The translations under genes and the position numbers were made by a program. From Uloborus plumipes (lineage: Eukaryota > Arthropoda > Arachnida > Araneae > Uloboridae): a stretch of 64,000 nt of DNA. Of the stretch, positions 33,597 through 45,591 are shown piece by piece. The stretch lies in assembly GCA_038373865.1 (NCBI GenBank), contig JAXGGA010001029.1, positions 1 to 64,000 on the forward strand, in the 5' to 3' direction. The first letter of the stretch is position 1. Every line of letters starts with the position of its first letter. Under the pieces are notes generated by a model. The model was not told the origin of the DNA and searched no databases. It worked only from the letters and a program-made list of their open reading frames with translations.

Positions 33597-34294
33597 TAAC
33601 TACAAAGGTCGAGATTATATATATAGCTGTCGCTACTCGCCAGTGGCCACTAAACAAATTTTTTTGGCGACCAGAAAATTTATGTTGGTCGCCAAAGCTT
33701 GTATAGTGCTCTTTCCTGTTCAATTCCTAGTGCAGTTTTGAGTCAAATGGAGTCCAGGTGCATCCATCCTGTGGAGAAACTATGCCTCAACCTTCTCGCG
33801 ATAATTGTATCCGCCAATAAAGAATGGCTGATCAATCGGGGAAGTCTAAAAAGGAGGGCCTCTAACTCAGCCCCATTGAAAAGAAAAAAAAACTTCATCG
33901 GCATTTTTCAAACTATAATTCAGGATTTGAAAATATTTTAATTTAATGTCACAACCTAAATGTAACTTTTAAATTCATTTAAATGCTGTCTGGCAAAATA
34001 TCGTGAATGTGCATAAGTTCTGTCAGGTTAACCGTGCCGGCCGATAAATATTTATAAGTTCAATTAGCAGAATCGATCCATTTCATCAAAAGGTCACACA
34101 CGTCGGTTAATGTTTGTGTCCTAGATAGACTAAATTTCACTGTTGCAAATTGAATTACATATATTCATTTAACTCGAGGCTCGACAGCCTTTTATGACGC
34201 AAAGGCAAATAGTAAAGACAAATTTAATGTTAAGCAAACCACACAGGTATGAAAATCGGATCATTTGCTTTCTTTGACGAAAGATAAAAAGTGA
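33597..34294. other. unassigned sequence with one strong hairpin
   Basis: TTTGGCGACCA (33663-33673) pairs perfectly with TGGTCGCCAAA (33686-33696) across 12 bases. An 80-residue open frame at 33699-33941 has no recognised family. Confidence 0.5.
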
Positions 34295-34296
34295 TA

Positions 34297-34788
34297 CAGT
34301 CAAACCTGTCTATCTCTAATTTCAGGAAACAGAAGAAAAAAAAATAGAGATACGGAGGTTGAGATACAGAGGTTGTGATCAATTTTACAAAAATAAGCAG
34401 TTGGAACAAATTTAAATGCTTATTACATTGTTTTGTATTGATATTGTTGAATATTTTACTGTACGACATGTTGTGAGTCCACGTTTTGCTAGTTGTGATG
34501 ACTATATCGGTAGCAAGTTAATGCATACCTTTAAGTACTAACATAGACTTTGACTGATTGTGAAGAAGACGATTTTTGTCTCCACAAGTTATACCATTGA
34601 TAAAGGTGGATGGAGATGAAATTCAAAAATGAGAGTTAACAAAATTCGAGATAGAGGTTTTCGGGAAAATCGTTCGAGATAAACATGAAAAAAAACATTA
34701 AATTTATGCTGTAAAAGCAGGAAAGTTGAAAACTTTGAAATAGAGAGGATTTCGAGATAAGCAAGTTCGAGATAAACAGGTTCAACAG
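34297..34788. mobile_element. Tigger/pogo-like MITE, CAGTCAAACCTGTCTATCTC ends
   Basis: Inverted ends CAGTCAAACCTGTCTATCTC and CTGTTGAACCTGTTTATCTC, flanked by TA (34295-34296, 34789-34790). Subterminal GAGATA words repeat (GAGATACGGAGG, CGAGATAGAGG, CGAGATAAGC). 492 bp, non-coding. Confidence 0.85.
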
Positions 34789-35074
34789 TATATTGATTTT
34801 TAAAAAGTTACCAATAACTTTTAACTTCATTTGTATTTTTTCTTAATTTGCTATGATCTAATTTTAAATTATTATTTCCTTGTACATAGAAAAGAGTATT
34901 TCACTCACTATAAATATTTGACAGTTAATTTTAAAATATTTTTTTTTTAAATCACCTCCGAAAGAATGTTTACTAGTACTCGGCACAGGCTTAGCTTATA
35001 CGAGTCCACCGAGAGAGCTGGACCCACCGGTGCAAGGTGGTGTATTGCATGAGACTGCTTATTTCTATACTAAA

Positions 35075-35239
35075 CTGCAACTTAACTTGGCACTGAATAC
35101 GGGTGGAGCCAATAAGAGCTCACAAGCAGTCAGCGATCTCCTCTAATTCGACAAGCAGGCTATGACGTTTTATCTAGCTCGTTTTTCATAGGCTAACGTC
35201 ACGCTGACGTCACGATGTTTTTGTCAAGAAAGGTTGCAG
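35075..35239. mobile_element. small MITE with TGACGTCA site, copy 2
   Basis: Matches the nested core at 14978-15144. Ends CTGCAACTTAACTTGGCA and inverted CTGCAACCTTTCTTGACA. Carries GAGCCAATAAGAGCT and TGACGTCA at 35205-35212. Its right end overlaps the start of the next MITE. Confidence 0.75.
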
Positions 35240-35482
35240 TCAAGTATAACACCGGATTTAAAATCAAGTTTATTTGCATCAGCTCTTACTGTCCTTAGGT
35301 TGTCCAGAAACTTTTCAATTTTTGACAAAAACTACTCATTTTTAATACGCTTTTTATACTACTTTTCAGTTTCGTTTTTGCTATCATATGTTTACGAACA
35401 AAATGTTTTTAAAAGGCTACGAATTTGAACGGATTATCCGGAGATCTGGATAAACTAGTGCCGGATAAACGAGACTTGACTG
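35237..35482. mobile_element. Tigger/pogo-like MITE, CAGTCAAGTxTxxC ends
   Basis: Left end CAGTCAAGTATAACACCGGA, right end inverted CAGTCAAGTCTCGTTTATCC followed by TA. CCGGAT words lie near both ends. The left flank was not TA, so the left boundary is less certain. Confidence 0.65.
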
Positions 35483-35503
35483 TATATTTTGTGAAAAGTA
35501 CTT

Positions 35504-35924
35504 GGGTCACTCCACGTGAGGGAACGAGACATTTGGAGTAGATTTTTCAGTGAGTTTTGTACCATAAATACAGATAAAACAAGCTGAAAAAATTTTATTG
35601 ATAGCAACAGTAAAGGTCTTTCATAAAACTCAAATGAAAAGCTCAAAGTTAATAGTTTTATAGAAAATAAATCGAAGACAAGCAACAAAATGCATGTGAC
35701 AGAACGGGACACATATGAATCCCATTCCGCCACATTCATTTTATTGCATATAATTCACTTATTTTCGATAAAGGTATTTGCTTTTAATTTTCTATGTAAT
35801 TCTTATGATAGATCTTTACTGTTGCTATCAATAACAAAATTTCCATTGTCTTATTTGTATTTATAGAGCAAAACCCACTGAAAAATCTACTCCAGATGTC
35901 CCGTTCCGTCACGTGGAATGGCCC
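35504..35924. mobile_element. GGGTCACTCCACG-ended element with 4 bp target duplication
   Basis: Ends GGGTCACTCCACGTGA and inverted GGGCCATTCCACGTGACG, with ACTT outside on both sides (35500-35503 and 35925-35928). The subterminal parts are inverted repeats for about 60 bp, including GGAGTAGATTTTTCAGTG. Words of the form GAACGGGACA occur three times (ends and near 35702). 421 bp. The open frame 35455-35739 spans its boundary and is not a gene. Confidence 0.85.
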
Positions 35925-36099
35925 ACTTATCATTATCAATTTTGTATCAAACTTAATATTTCATTTCAGATTATTTTTTAATCAGACACTTAATCTAACA
36001 CAGTCACTCAATAAAGTGAAGAATAGAGTATAGCTAAGCCACAACTCTTGCTTTAACCAGCCAGTTTATTAAATGCCGCCGTTCAATAATTTACCTACA

Positions 36100-36568
36100 T
36101 TAAAAACACTGAGTTTATTTCTTATTTTTCTATCTATAGCCTGCTTCTTTCTCCTGAACGCCAATGAACTGAAAGTCGAACCAGGTACCGATGGATTCGA
36201 AATTTTTTCTGGCTTCATTAGTTTCAATTTATATAAGGTTTAATAAAGGAATTCTGAAGAAATTGAGAAAAATCTTCAAATCCATTGTTATAAAACGTGG
36301 TTGATATGAAGCAGTAATAATAATGATAATGAGATTTTTGAATGAAGCCTTAGCTGAATCAAACATGAAACTCATTAGCAGGCCACGTACGTAGTATTTT
36401 TATCACGAGCAACTTTTGATTTTTTGAACAAAAATTACACGGGGAAACACAAAAATAAAAGAACCGTTGGAAAAAAAAGTAGTAAACCGTCAAGTACTAT
36501 AAAATATTCAAGTTTTGTTACTGTTTTATTCAGAAGTAGCCCGTGCAACGCCAGGCCAAGCAGCTAGT
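36100..36568 (-). mobile_element. ACTAGC-headed dispersed repeat, uninterrupted copy
   Basis: Minus strand head ACTAGCTGCTTGGCCTGG then CGTTGCACGGG (36568 downward). Contains the uninterrupted GGCCACGTACGTAGTATTT that hosts a MITE in the 15 kb copy, and GAACCAGGTACCGATGG. It is shorter than the other copies. Confidence 0.8.
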
Positions 36569-36689
36569 AACTAATTTAATCTCCAATTAACGGCTCAGTA
36601 TTGCATGGTGAAATTAATTTTACACAGGAACTCCTTCAGTTCAAAGCTCGTATGATGAAATCCGGGAGAAAAATGCTATTGGAGGCCGA

Positions 36690-36800
36690 AGATATTCTTC
36701 AGCAGCTTCACCACCACAGGACTATGAATTATGCAGGAAGCAGAGCAAGTCTGCTTAGATCGAAATTCTGATTTTCGAACGATGGCGCCTGGGAGGATAG
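36690..36800 (+). repeat. dispersed repeat, pair with 38760-38850
   Basis: ATGAATTATGCAGGAAGCAG...ATCGAAATTCTGATTTTCGAA here matches ATGAATTATGCAGAAAGCAA...ATCGAAATTCTGATTTTTGAA near 38778. The element type is unknown. Confidence 0.6.
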
Positions 36801-37005
36801 AAAAGAGTTTTTTTTTTTTTTTTTTTTCACATTTTGGGGAAAAAAGTCGAGTGTCTGCTGGGAAGTTTGGAATAGATGAAAGGAGATGCCTCCCGCACTC
36901 GAAGCGTTTCATCGGAGAGTATGTAGGCACCTGTAACTATGGTTTTCCAGCAATATCAAAGCTTGCTTATTGCTACTAGTGAACTTAGTCGAATTTTGAA
37001 AGGTA

Positions 37006-37258
37006 ATTGAAGGGGCAGGTGGATAAAGGTGATGTGTGACATTTGAATTTTGCCGATTTACACAAATTCAAATTAGTGTGTGTTCAATCGTGTTAAGTCA
37101 CAAATACAATTGAAGGGGCAAGTGAATATAGGTAATATGTGACAATTTTTTTAATTTCTAAAAAAAGCTTTCAAAAAAAATACCTTATCACCTTTATCCA
37201 TGGTAAAAAGTAAGTTTTTCATTGTCACATATCACCTTTATCCACTTGCCCCTTCAAT
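37006..37258. mobile_element. TA-flanked MITE with ATTGAAGGGGCARGTGG ends
   Basis: Inverted ends ATTGAAGGGGCAGGTGGAT and ATTGAAGGGGCAAGTGGAT, followed by AAAGGTGATRTGTGACA, flanked by TA (37004-37005, 37259-37260). A third copy of the end, direct, is inside at about 37109. 253 bp. Confidence 0.85.
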
Positions 37259-37260
37259 TA

Positions 37261-37960
37261 TATCGCATCGGCAGTGTTTTTAAACGAAATTCCTTTCTGC
37301 ACCGGGGATCAGATTATTAGTTTTATTAGTAGAGGCATTCCATTATCGGTGCCTTTTACGAAGGATATTTTTTTTTCATTTATTTATTTATTATTTTATT
37401 TTTCTGAGCAATGCCAATTTGCTGTTTGTTTCTTTTTGGACCTTAAACATTGTGTAGTTCTGTTGTATTGGCACTTTGCTAACGTCTCGCATCCCAGTGC
37501 TTCACCAACACGAAACTCCTCGCCAGCCCCTACAGGAGGTCCATGAAGCGCATGGTGGCCAAAGAGCGCACACACGACTGTGCCTATACACACACATTTC
37601 TATCACATTTCGTCATTGCAAAAAAACAAATTAAATTCAATATATATTTTTTTAATTAATGTAAATTAGAATGTAGTAACAAAAAAAATGCAATTCTTCA
37701 TTAATTCTAGGTGAAGGTAATACCAGTTTCAATGAGAAGACTTCTGCCTCCAACTCGGTTACTGAATATTTCTTTCCGTATGAGGATAATAAGGACGAAA
37801 CTGCATTTTCTGGGTACCATAACCTGACTGTTGGTATATTGCTTGATGTTCATCACTTGCCCTAGCTTACGGCGGTAATTGACTGCATAATACTTTTACC
37901 TCTTCATTGTAGAATGGGATGCACGGCTATTTTCTTCGCCCAACATACTCATTTTTCCTC
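37261..37960. other. unassigned sequence with a GC-rich patch
   Basis: 37480-37600 is much more GC-rich than its surroundings and is open in both a plus and a minus frame, but no family was recognised. It is preceded by AGCAATGCCAATTTGC and followed by TCATTGCAAAAA, words that recur near 39400 and 41020. Confidence 0.4.
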
Positions 37961-37968
37961 CAGCTCAG

Positions 37969-38137
37969 CAGGACCGTCATTTAGGGGGGCAGGGGGGTTG
38001 GTCAATTCCCCCCCTGGCTTTCAGTAATCAATGTATTTACATATAAGTGGGCGTGGTTTTTGCTGTTTTCTGATGGAATTGCATTGCGTTTGCACCCTTT
38101 TGCCCCCCCCCCTGGAAAACTTGAAATGACGTCCCTG
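37969..38137. mobile_element. hAT MITE, CAGGACCGTCATTT ends
   Basis: Ends CAGGACCGTCATTTAGGG and inverted CAGGGACGTCATTTCAAG, with exact 8 bp duplication CAGCTCAG at 37961-37968 and 38138-38145. G- and C-runs inside. 169 bp. Confidence 0.92.
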
Positions 38138-38145
38138 CAGCTCAG

Positions 38146-39395
38146 CAACCCTGGTACTACAAATCAGTATTGCACTTCTGTCAATCACATCCTAGTCAAA
38201 ACGTATCCCGTTTAACGCTGTAAGTTGCTCCAGAGATATGGGTTTTTTTTTCTAATGGCAAGGCAGGTTACAATTATAAAAACATCAATTGTGGAAGAAC
38301 TGAACAAGTAATAAAAGTAACATTTGACCGAAGTCATTCCCTCGGGCGTTCTCTAGCTCTCCAATACAGGCTACAGAGATATGTAGGGGCAATTAATGTA
38401 GAGCCATGGCCCAATTATACAAGATATATCGATCGTTCGAACTGCAGTCTAAATGCGACAAAACTATCCTGAGGGACATATCATACAATGTTACAATGTT
38501 AATAAAGAATAGTGCTGAAAATCTTCTATAAATTTTAAAGTAAAAAAGAAAAAAACATCATCCTTAAGTAAATCAGGTTTGCTTACATGCCAATCCAATT
38601 TTATCAATTTCCAAAAAACAAATGAGCAAAACACATACAAAAGAACTTGAAATTTTTTGAAATAAAAATATTTTCTGAGTAAAAAGAAAGCTTCCCTGAC
38701 CAGAACATTTACAGTAGAATTCAAAGGCATTTTATTTTAAAACAAATATATTCCAGGGACTAGACGGCCAAGAAACCCATGAATTATGCAGAAAGCAAAG
38801 CGAAGTGTTCTACTCAATCGAAATTCTGATTTTTGAATCGTGAAGTCCAGAAGCCGAGAAATATTTTTCGCTCTTCGAAAAGTTATAAAGATTTTGAGGG
38901 TTCTAAGAGAGCAGGAAAAATGAGAAGGGGTTCTTTCATCGATGTTTTAGAATAGTAATATACAGCACGGGCGGATCTAAAAACTTTTTAAGGGAGGGGG
39001 GATTGATTTTTATTACTAATTCTTTACTATGTATAAAGATTAGCAAATATTAATCACAAATGTTTCAGACTTCAATTCCGAAACATTTCTGGGGGAGAAC
39101 TCCAAAACTCATTCCCTCAACATCAATAAACCTGGTCCAAAATTTTGGATTTTACTGTTAAAAATACATATGGTACCTTTTGAAGGTGAAAAAGTGTAAC
39201 ACCAGGTGCACCCCCTGGAGGGTACCACTTGACTCTCTATAACACCCTTAAAAGGACTATATGGAGGGAAGTGGAACCCTATGGGTACCTTATGGCACAC
39301 AATGGGTGACCCATGGCTCCCCCACAAGGAGCTTATACCGGCCCCTGCTCCTTCCTGTGGTTGCGCCCATGGCTTGCACACACACACCTATTGCA
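38146..39395. other. unassigned sequence
   Basis: Contains the second copy of the 36.7 kb repeat (38760-38850), a possible solo hAT-like left end near 38966 (CAGCACGGGCGGATCTAA), and a GC-rich patch 39180-39380 with several GGTACC words. No gene was supported. Confidence 0.45.
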
Positions 39396-41021
39396 ATTTG
39401 AGCCAATATTTAGAAAAGTGCCAATTTGAAGTTGGAGTTTTCTGGAAAAAAAAAAATTTTGCAGAAAAAAACTAATATTGGATTTTAAGTCTAAATTGGG
39501 TCTAAATGCAAGAAAATAAAAGGGGGGAGGTCAAGGAAGGTATTTACCCCCTCCTCAGATTACTCACTTTTAAGCAGTTACAGATCTGATGAATGTTACA
39601 GATCTGATGTTAATATGAGCTACATATTTGAGTTTATGCTTTCAGTCTTCGTTAACATCATTAAATCTGATATCATTTCCTTGCTTTTTTAACATAGAAT
39701 TAAGATAATTATATTAAAATATATATATTAGGCTAAAAAATGATATTTCATTATAAAAATGCATTTCTTGGAAATAAAAATGAGCGATAAGGTTTTTAGA
39801 TAAAATAAATTATGAGATTACCAAATCCAAGCTAATAAAACATTTGTTTTGTTTTGAAACAACACACAACTTCAACTTTTTCAACATACAACTCTGCTGC
39901 TTGCTTTTCTTTAATTAGTTGCAGGAAAATTAATTTCTTGATCAGAAATTCAAATTTAGCATGCTAGTTATCTAGTTATTTAGCGAAGTTATGAGAAATT
40001 GAAGCACCAAAAAAAATAAATAAAATAATAATAATTAATTAACTTAATTTCTGCAGTGTCAATTTTCTTATTTTACTAACTTCTATTGTTAGGTCATACA
40101 AACCACAAATGAGGCAACTGTACTAAAACTCATTGCTTTTCACTTTTTAAGAACAAAAATATTCAATATATATGGCTAAAACCTATGATTTTTGCTTTTT
40201 ATAATTCTGAAACGTGTGAGTTAGTCCTGTAACATATTCGCTGTTTTTCAATGTTACCGCTCTGACTGTTACCGATCTGACAAACTGACAAAGTTTTTTT
40301 TTTTTTTATTTTTTTTCCGAGTCGATCGCACTAAACCAAAATCAAACACGCGGTTTTTTCACTTGTAATAAAGGACTATATTTATATACAAAATAATTTT
40401 TAAAATAATAAAAAGTGCGCATTTTAGAGCGTGTTACCGATCTGATGACTCAAATGTCACATTTTATAAATCACTTTAAAAAATCTTACCTACAATTTTA
40501 GATGCAGAAATGCAAATTTTTAATTACGATTCGATAAAACATCCTACCAGGTACTCAGTATCACGTGGTATAGGTGCAGGAAATGATTTTGGGAGCCTAA
40601 CATAGATCGGAAGTTATTGTTACCACTCCGACGGCGGAACTTGGGACACGCTTATTTCGCATCGGCTAGAAAATCAGAAAGCGATTAAAACAAAAATGAA
40701 GTAAAATATTAACAAAGGGGTAAAAATAGAATCGTTTTTTGTGCAAGTGCGTTTTTTTTTGGGAAGTTAGAACGTGCGCATGACCTGTTTGCATGCTAAG
40801 CTTTGCTACTGGGGACACGTTACCGATCTGATTTTTGATGTATAAAAACAATATTTTCTGAAGAAAAAAAATTTTTTTTTCTGATGTTATTAGATGAAAT
40901 GAAAGCAGAACCTTATCTTCTTTCTGGGGAAAATTATTTTTTTAACTAGTTATTGAAATACTAGTGAAAATTCACTTGGGACTCAAACTGGCACTTTTCT
41001 AAATATTAGCTCATTTGTCAT
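39396..41021. repeat. region bounded by inverted AATATTTAGAAAAGTGCCA words, with recurring GTTACCGATCTGA
   Basis: AATATTTAGAAAAGTGCCAA (39407) is inverted near 40990-41010. Between them the word GTTAC(C/A)GATCTGA appears near 39576, 39596, 40269, 40433 and 40818, with weaker forms near 40256 and 40605. This resembles subterminal repeats of a DNA transposon, but no target duplication or transposase was found. Confidence 0.5.
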
Positions 41022-43832
41022 TGCGAAAAACATAATTTAAATTCAATATGTCAAGTTTTGAATTCATTTTTGTCATTTTTTTTTCTTTATCATTTTTAAA
41101 AAATAACGTTACAACAACTTCGTCATAAAAAATTCGTGTGATGAACTCCAATTCAGGAAAGAAATTTCTTTGACAAAATATTTTCCGTTCCCGTTTTTAG
41201 CTATTTTCTTTGAAGTTCCATTGTTATCTTTGATTTGCATAACAAGATGAAAATAATCAATTTGTTCTCGGAAAAATTTCATCGTCTAGTCGCGTTTGAA
41301 ATTCTTTTAATTTATTTCGAAAAAATGGAAAATGAAACAGAAAGAGGGGATCTTAGTTCCATTTCCAATTTGTTTTTTTTTTTTTTTCGTAGCTATGAAA
41401 GTATCATGAACGTCTTTAACTTCAGTTTTCAGTTTCGTACAATAAATTCAACATTTTCAGGTTGAAGACGCAATTGCTCTTTGAATTTAATGCGTCCAAT
41501 TACTACGGAGATTGTGAATGGTAAAAAAAGCTGAATCCTGCTTAAAGGGTTCTTCTTATTTTTGTGTGAACCAAAGAAATTTTAAGGCGCAGTTTTTTTT
41601 TTTTTTTTTTTTGTCGTCCCCAATGAAAACTAACGACAGAGAGCTTTTAGCCATTTTTTACACTACCGCCTAAAAAATAATTCAAATTAAATGACCATAA
41701 GCAATTAATCTTATTTTGTGACCCACTCGTTACAATTCTTTTGTTTTTACTACTCATTTATTTTCATTAATAATGAGTAATTCATAGTGTTATTTTCATT
41801 AATAATCCCCATAAAATGAAGCAACTGTCCAATCACTGTCTGTCTCCTTCTCGCCTTCATTCATTTTACTATGCGGCATTTTCCCAAAGAAAAAACTCAA
41901 GATCACTCTTCGAGTTAAGGCACTCGAGATACGAATGGCTTAGAGCGAGTGATAAATAGGAATTGTTTGATAGATGCGCATAAGCGCAAATATTGATTGA
42001 AGAGTTTGTGAATTAAGTGTGGGAAGATGAAGAACTTGGGAAAGAAAAGAATGCAATAGAAGAGAAGTCTCGTTTATCTATTTTATTTTCTATATGATGA
42101 TCATTAATGAGCACAAAGAGAAAACATCAAAATCAGAACGAGTGTTCAAAAAAAAAAAAAAAAAAACATTGTCCTTAAAATTACCACTTTACCCTGTCTG
42201 TAATATAAACTGATTTATTTAAGCACTATCTTTCTCAACTTTTACCTTAGCAAATCGCAAAAAAAGCACAAACAATGGAAAATCAATATGAAGGAAATGT
42301 TTTTAGAAAAACGTCATATAGAAGAAATGGTTTGTTTAAGTATAAAAAAAAACTCGTAATTAGCTCGTAATAGCTAAAATAGCTAGCGTAAAAAAAACTC
42401 GTAATAGCTAAAGTAATTACAGTAAAAACAACTAAATATGCTCATAAATGACTATCGCCTAAATAACTTCTATTTGGACTATTTTTTTAATGCATAAGTC
42501 ATTCCAAGAGAGAAAAAACTGAAAATTTAAAAATTGATAATTTTGATGCTTTTTTCTACAATTACTGTACATAAGCTACCGATTTCGATTTCCGGATTGG
42601 CATAGTCATATTCTACGAAAAAAACTGAAAAAAATGACAACTCACTCAGCTTTATCCCAAAAATGATACGGTTTTTCGATCCATCTGATAGACTAAAAAC
42701 CCAGATAACGATAAGCTTTTAGTATTAAAGGGGCATTGGGATATACACGGCATTTTCTGTTCAGTTTCTTTTTAGAAAATATGAAAAGAAGTTTCCCCTG
42801 TTGATTCATGGAAGAAAAATAGTTGAAACCTTATTTTTCAAAAGGTAATGATCTGTTTTTTCTCTGGGGGAGGGGAGGCATTCCCTGGTCAGTCCACTCC
42901 AACTGCATTTAAAAGTCATGATCCGGTAAATTATTTACCCTCTTAAAAGAGTAAAAATATTATCCATAGGTGCAATAATATCGTGTGCGCTCATTCTGCA
43001 GACAAAAAATAACAAACACAATGAAAATTAATTACTTTGTTGGTTGTTAAGTTTGATTTATAGAAGGAAAAAAAGATAAGGGCATCTTTCTGGTTGTTGG
43101 CTTTATTTTCTCACATGCTCTCATCATTTTGTTCTCAAAGGAAGCGATAAAAATAAACAAGCAACCGCTTACACATAAAAACACCGAGATAAAAGCTGCC
43201 TCTAAATTATGCATGTGATGCTCAGCTATTTATCAACTCCAAGCAGAGTAAAAAATGGATGAAATGTTTTCTCCTTTTCAAACAGTGAAGAAATAATAGA
43301 TTACTTCAAGTGTGAAAATGGATCGTCTTTGACCACACACACGCCTAAAATATTCTAATCTTCTTCAGAAATCAGAACATTAAAATATTTCAGAATATTT
43401 TGCACGCGTAATGAAATTTATAACAACTTCAAATAGTTATTTTTTGAAAAGCAAGATCTTTTTCAAGCGAGAAATTTATTTCCCCCTCAAGAACTGCAAT
43501 TTCGATAATTAACCTGATGTAATACTAAGTCATATTGCACACCGAGAAGGAAGTTTTCCATTAAGAACATATCTGAAATTTCAGCAAAATTAGAAACGTC
43601 AGTAACCCGAAACCTGCTCGATTTGATCAGTTTTTGAAAAAAAAACTTGATTTTAAATCAAAATTAGATACACTTTCGTTCAAAATAAAGATGAATCTGT
43701 TTTTATAAATTAAAGAAAGTTCAGTCTTTCTAGTTAAAGTAATTTCAGTTTTCAATTTTGCCTAAAAATATTTACTCCAACACTGAACAGCATTAAAGAC
43801 AGTACTTTAAAATGTTCCAGCAACTATTTGAA
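41022..43832. other. unassigned sequence, 2.8 kb
   Basis: Homopolymer T near 41592-41611 and A near 42148-42166. A local direct duplication of AAACTCGTAATxAGCT at 42349-42400. No gene was recognised. Confidence 0.45.
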
Positions 43833-43997
43833 TTTATAAGAAATTTTTCCAAGTCTTTCAAGAGCTGTTGGTTTATAAGAAATTTTTCCAAGTCTTTCAA
43901 GAGCTATTGGTTTATAAGAAATTTTTCCAAGTCTTTCAAGAGCTATTGGTTTATAAGAAATTTTTCCAAGTCTTTCAAGAGCTATTGATTTATAGTA
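43833..43997. repeat. 39 bp minisatellite, four units
   Basis: Unit TTTATAAGAAATTTTTCCAA plus GTCTTTCAAGAGCTATTGG. Starts at 43833, 43872, 43911, 43950 and a partial at 43989. Units 2-4 are nearly identical; the first differs by one base (GCTGTTGG). Confidence 0.97.
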
Positions 43998-45591
43998 ATT
44001 TTTATTATTATTAATGAACTGCTGTGGAGCAAAAACTCATGGTATAAACGTAACTATCAATTTTGATTTTCTCACCCTTTTCCATCATTTCGCCTTCGCC
44101 ATTGTCAAGTTGACTTGTGAAAAATAGCATAAACTCTTATATAAATGTCACTGAAAGGTGTTGGCTCGGTTAAGTATGAAATATTTATTTTGGATTCAAT
44201 TAGCATTCATTTGCCATCTAGAAAGAAATTAAAGTGTCACACATTGCACAAAACTGCAAAATGAACACCCATTAAACTATTCAAATACTGATGGCTTTTT
44301 CTGAAATCAGATCAAGGTTTTTCTATTTTCAATCGAGTAGGTTTTTCAGAAATCAATTTTTAGGTTGTTCAGGGAGAAAATGTATTGAATTCGAATAAAG
44401 ACTTTCTACAAACACTTCATTTAAAGAAGCATTTGATCCAGTTTTGGAAAACGAATCACGTTTTTAATTAAATTCTGCTTGACATTTATTAGAAACGAGA
44501 TATTTGGCTCCAGTACTTTAACTGTGTGAATAATGCAGGCATTTCTGATGTCATTTTACCTTATTTTGGTATTTCTTCTAAAGATTCCCCTCAACAAACT
44601 CTAGACTGTACAGTTGCATTTATCTCAGGTCATAAATTGCATTTTCGTTTTAAATACATCAATAATAACAAATATTCTTGATCTATGTCATTCCTTATTT
44701 TTGAAACAAGAAATTCAGTATAAAGCAATTACCGCTTCTGCGCTTGTGTCTATCTATGCGCTTGCCAATGTAATGTTTATTTTCTAACTTTGAAATATTA
44801 CTTTTACTTTTCAGGCTCATCTTCGTTGCGGCAAATCCCTCCTAAAAGACTTCCGAATCTCTGGTATCAGTTTCAATCATCGGTAAATATTCTTGATCGG
44901 GGTTGACTGAAAGAGTGAAAAACTCAGTATCGCCAGTAAAACCTAGGAATGACGCAAGAATTGCTGACCAGCACCAAAAGCCAAACAGCAAATTGGAGAG
45001 CGCCTGAAAGCTTATTGTAATATTTAGGATTTAGCACTCCAAAGACCCCGTACCTTCCAATTTGCTTGAATTAACCGGCTTTGTATAGGTCTCTGGGACA
45101 TTTATTCAAAAAACAAAATAAATGTTAAAAATATTTTGAACAAAAATTTTGAGTAAATTTCGACACACAACAGATACTAGACATAAAACATGACATAGAA
45201 ATAGAAACATTCAAATACACATATGATATACAATTTTTAAAAAAATAAAAATAACTTATACGTGGCAAAAAGGAAAGATAAATTTAGATGGAAAAGAAGA
45301 AGAAAAAAAGGGGGAAGAAAGAAAGTCGCGTAGATTCATTAGATGCCTTGAAAGAGGAATCCTTCGTTTGAAAACAGTTCATTTATCAAAGAGCGAGTAA
45401 TATTATGAGAAAATGCTTTTAGAAAAGCTTATTGTGATAGACATGAACACTTTTAAATATCAAAAAGCTAACAGCAAACTGAGTAGCGGCTTCTTCAGGC
45501 TCTTTGTGATAGGCATGAACACTTACGAACATTAGAATTTTAACTACAGCAAGCGGAAGAACTTCTGCAGGTCCATTGTGGTCAGGGGTCT
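43998..45591. other. unassigned sequence
   Basis: A possible short exon-like segment at 44815-44882 (TTTACTTTTCAG before, GTAAAT after) is open in two frames but has no supporting context. Confidence 0.35.

Noticed and set aside
33699..33941. 80-residue frame starting MYSALSCSIPS
   Set aside because: Starts inside a hairpin-rich patch, ends in A-rich sequence, no family resemblance.
37274..37600. Overlapping frames in a GC-rich patch
   Set aside because: Open on both strands because of base composition; no conserved motif or splice context.
43833..43997. CRISPR-like array
   Set aside because: Repeats are directly adjacent 39 bp units without unique spacers; this is a minisatellite in a eukaryotic genome.
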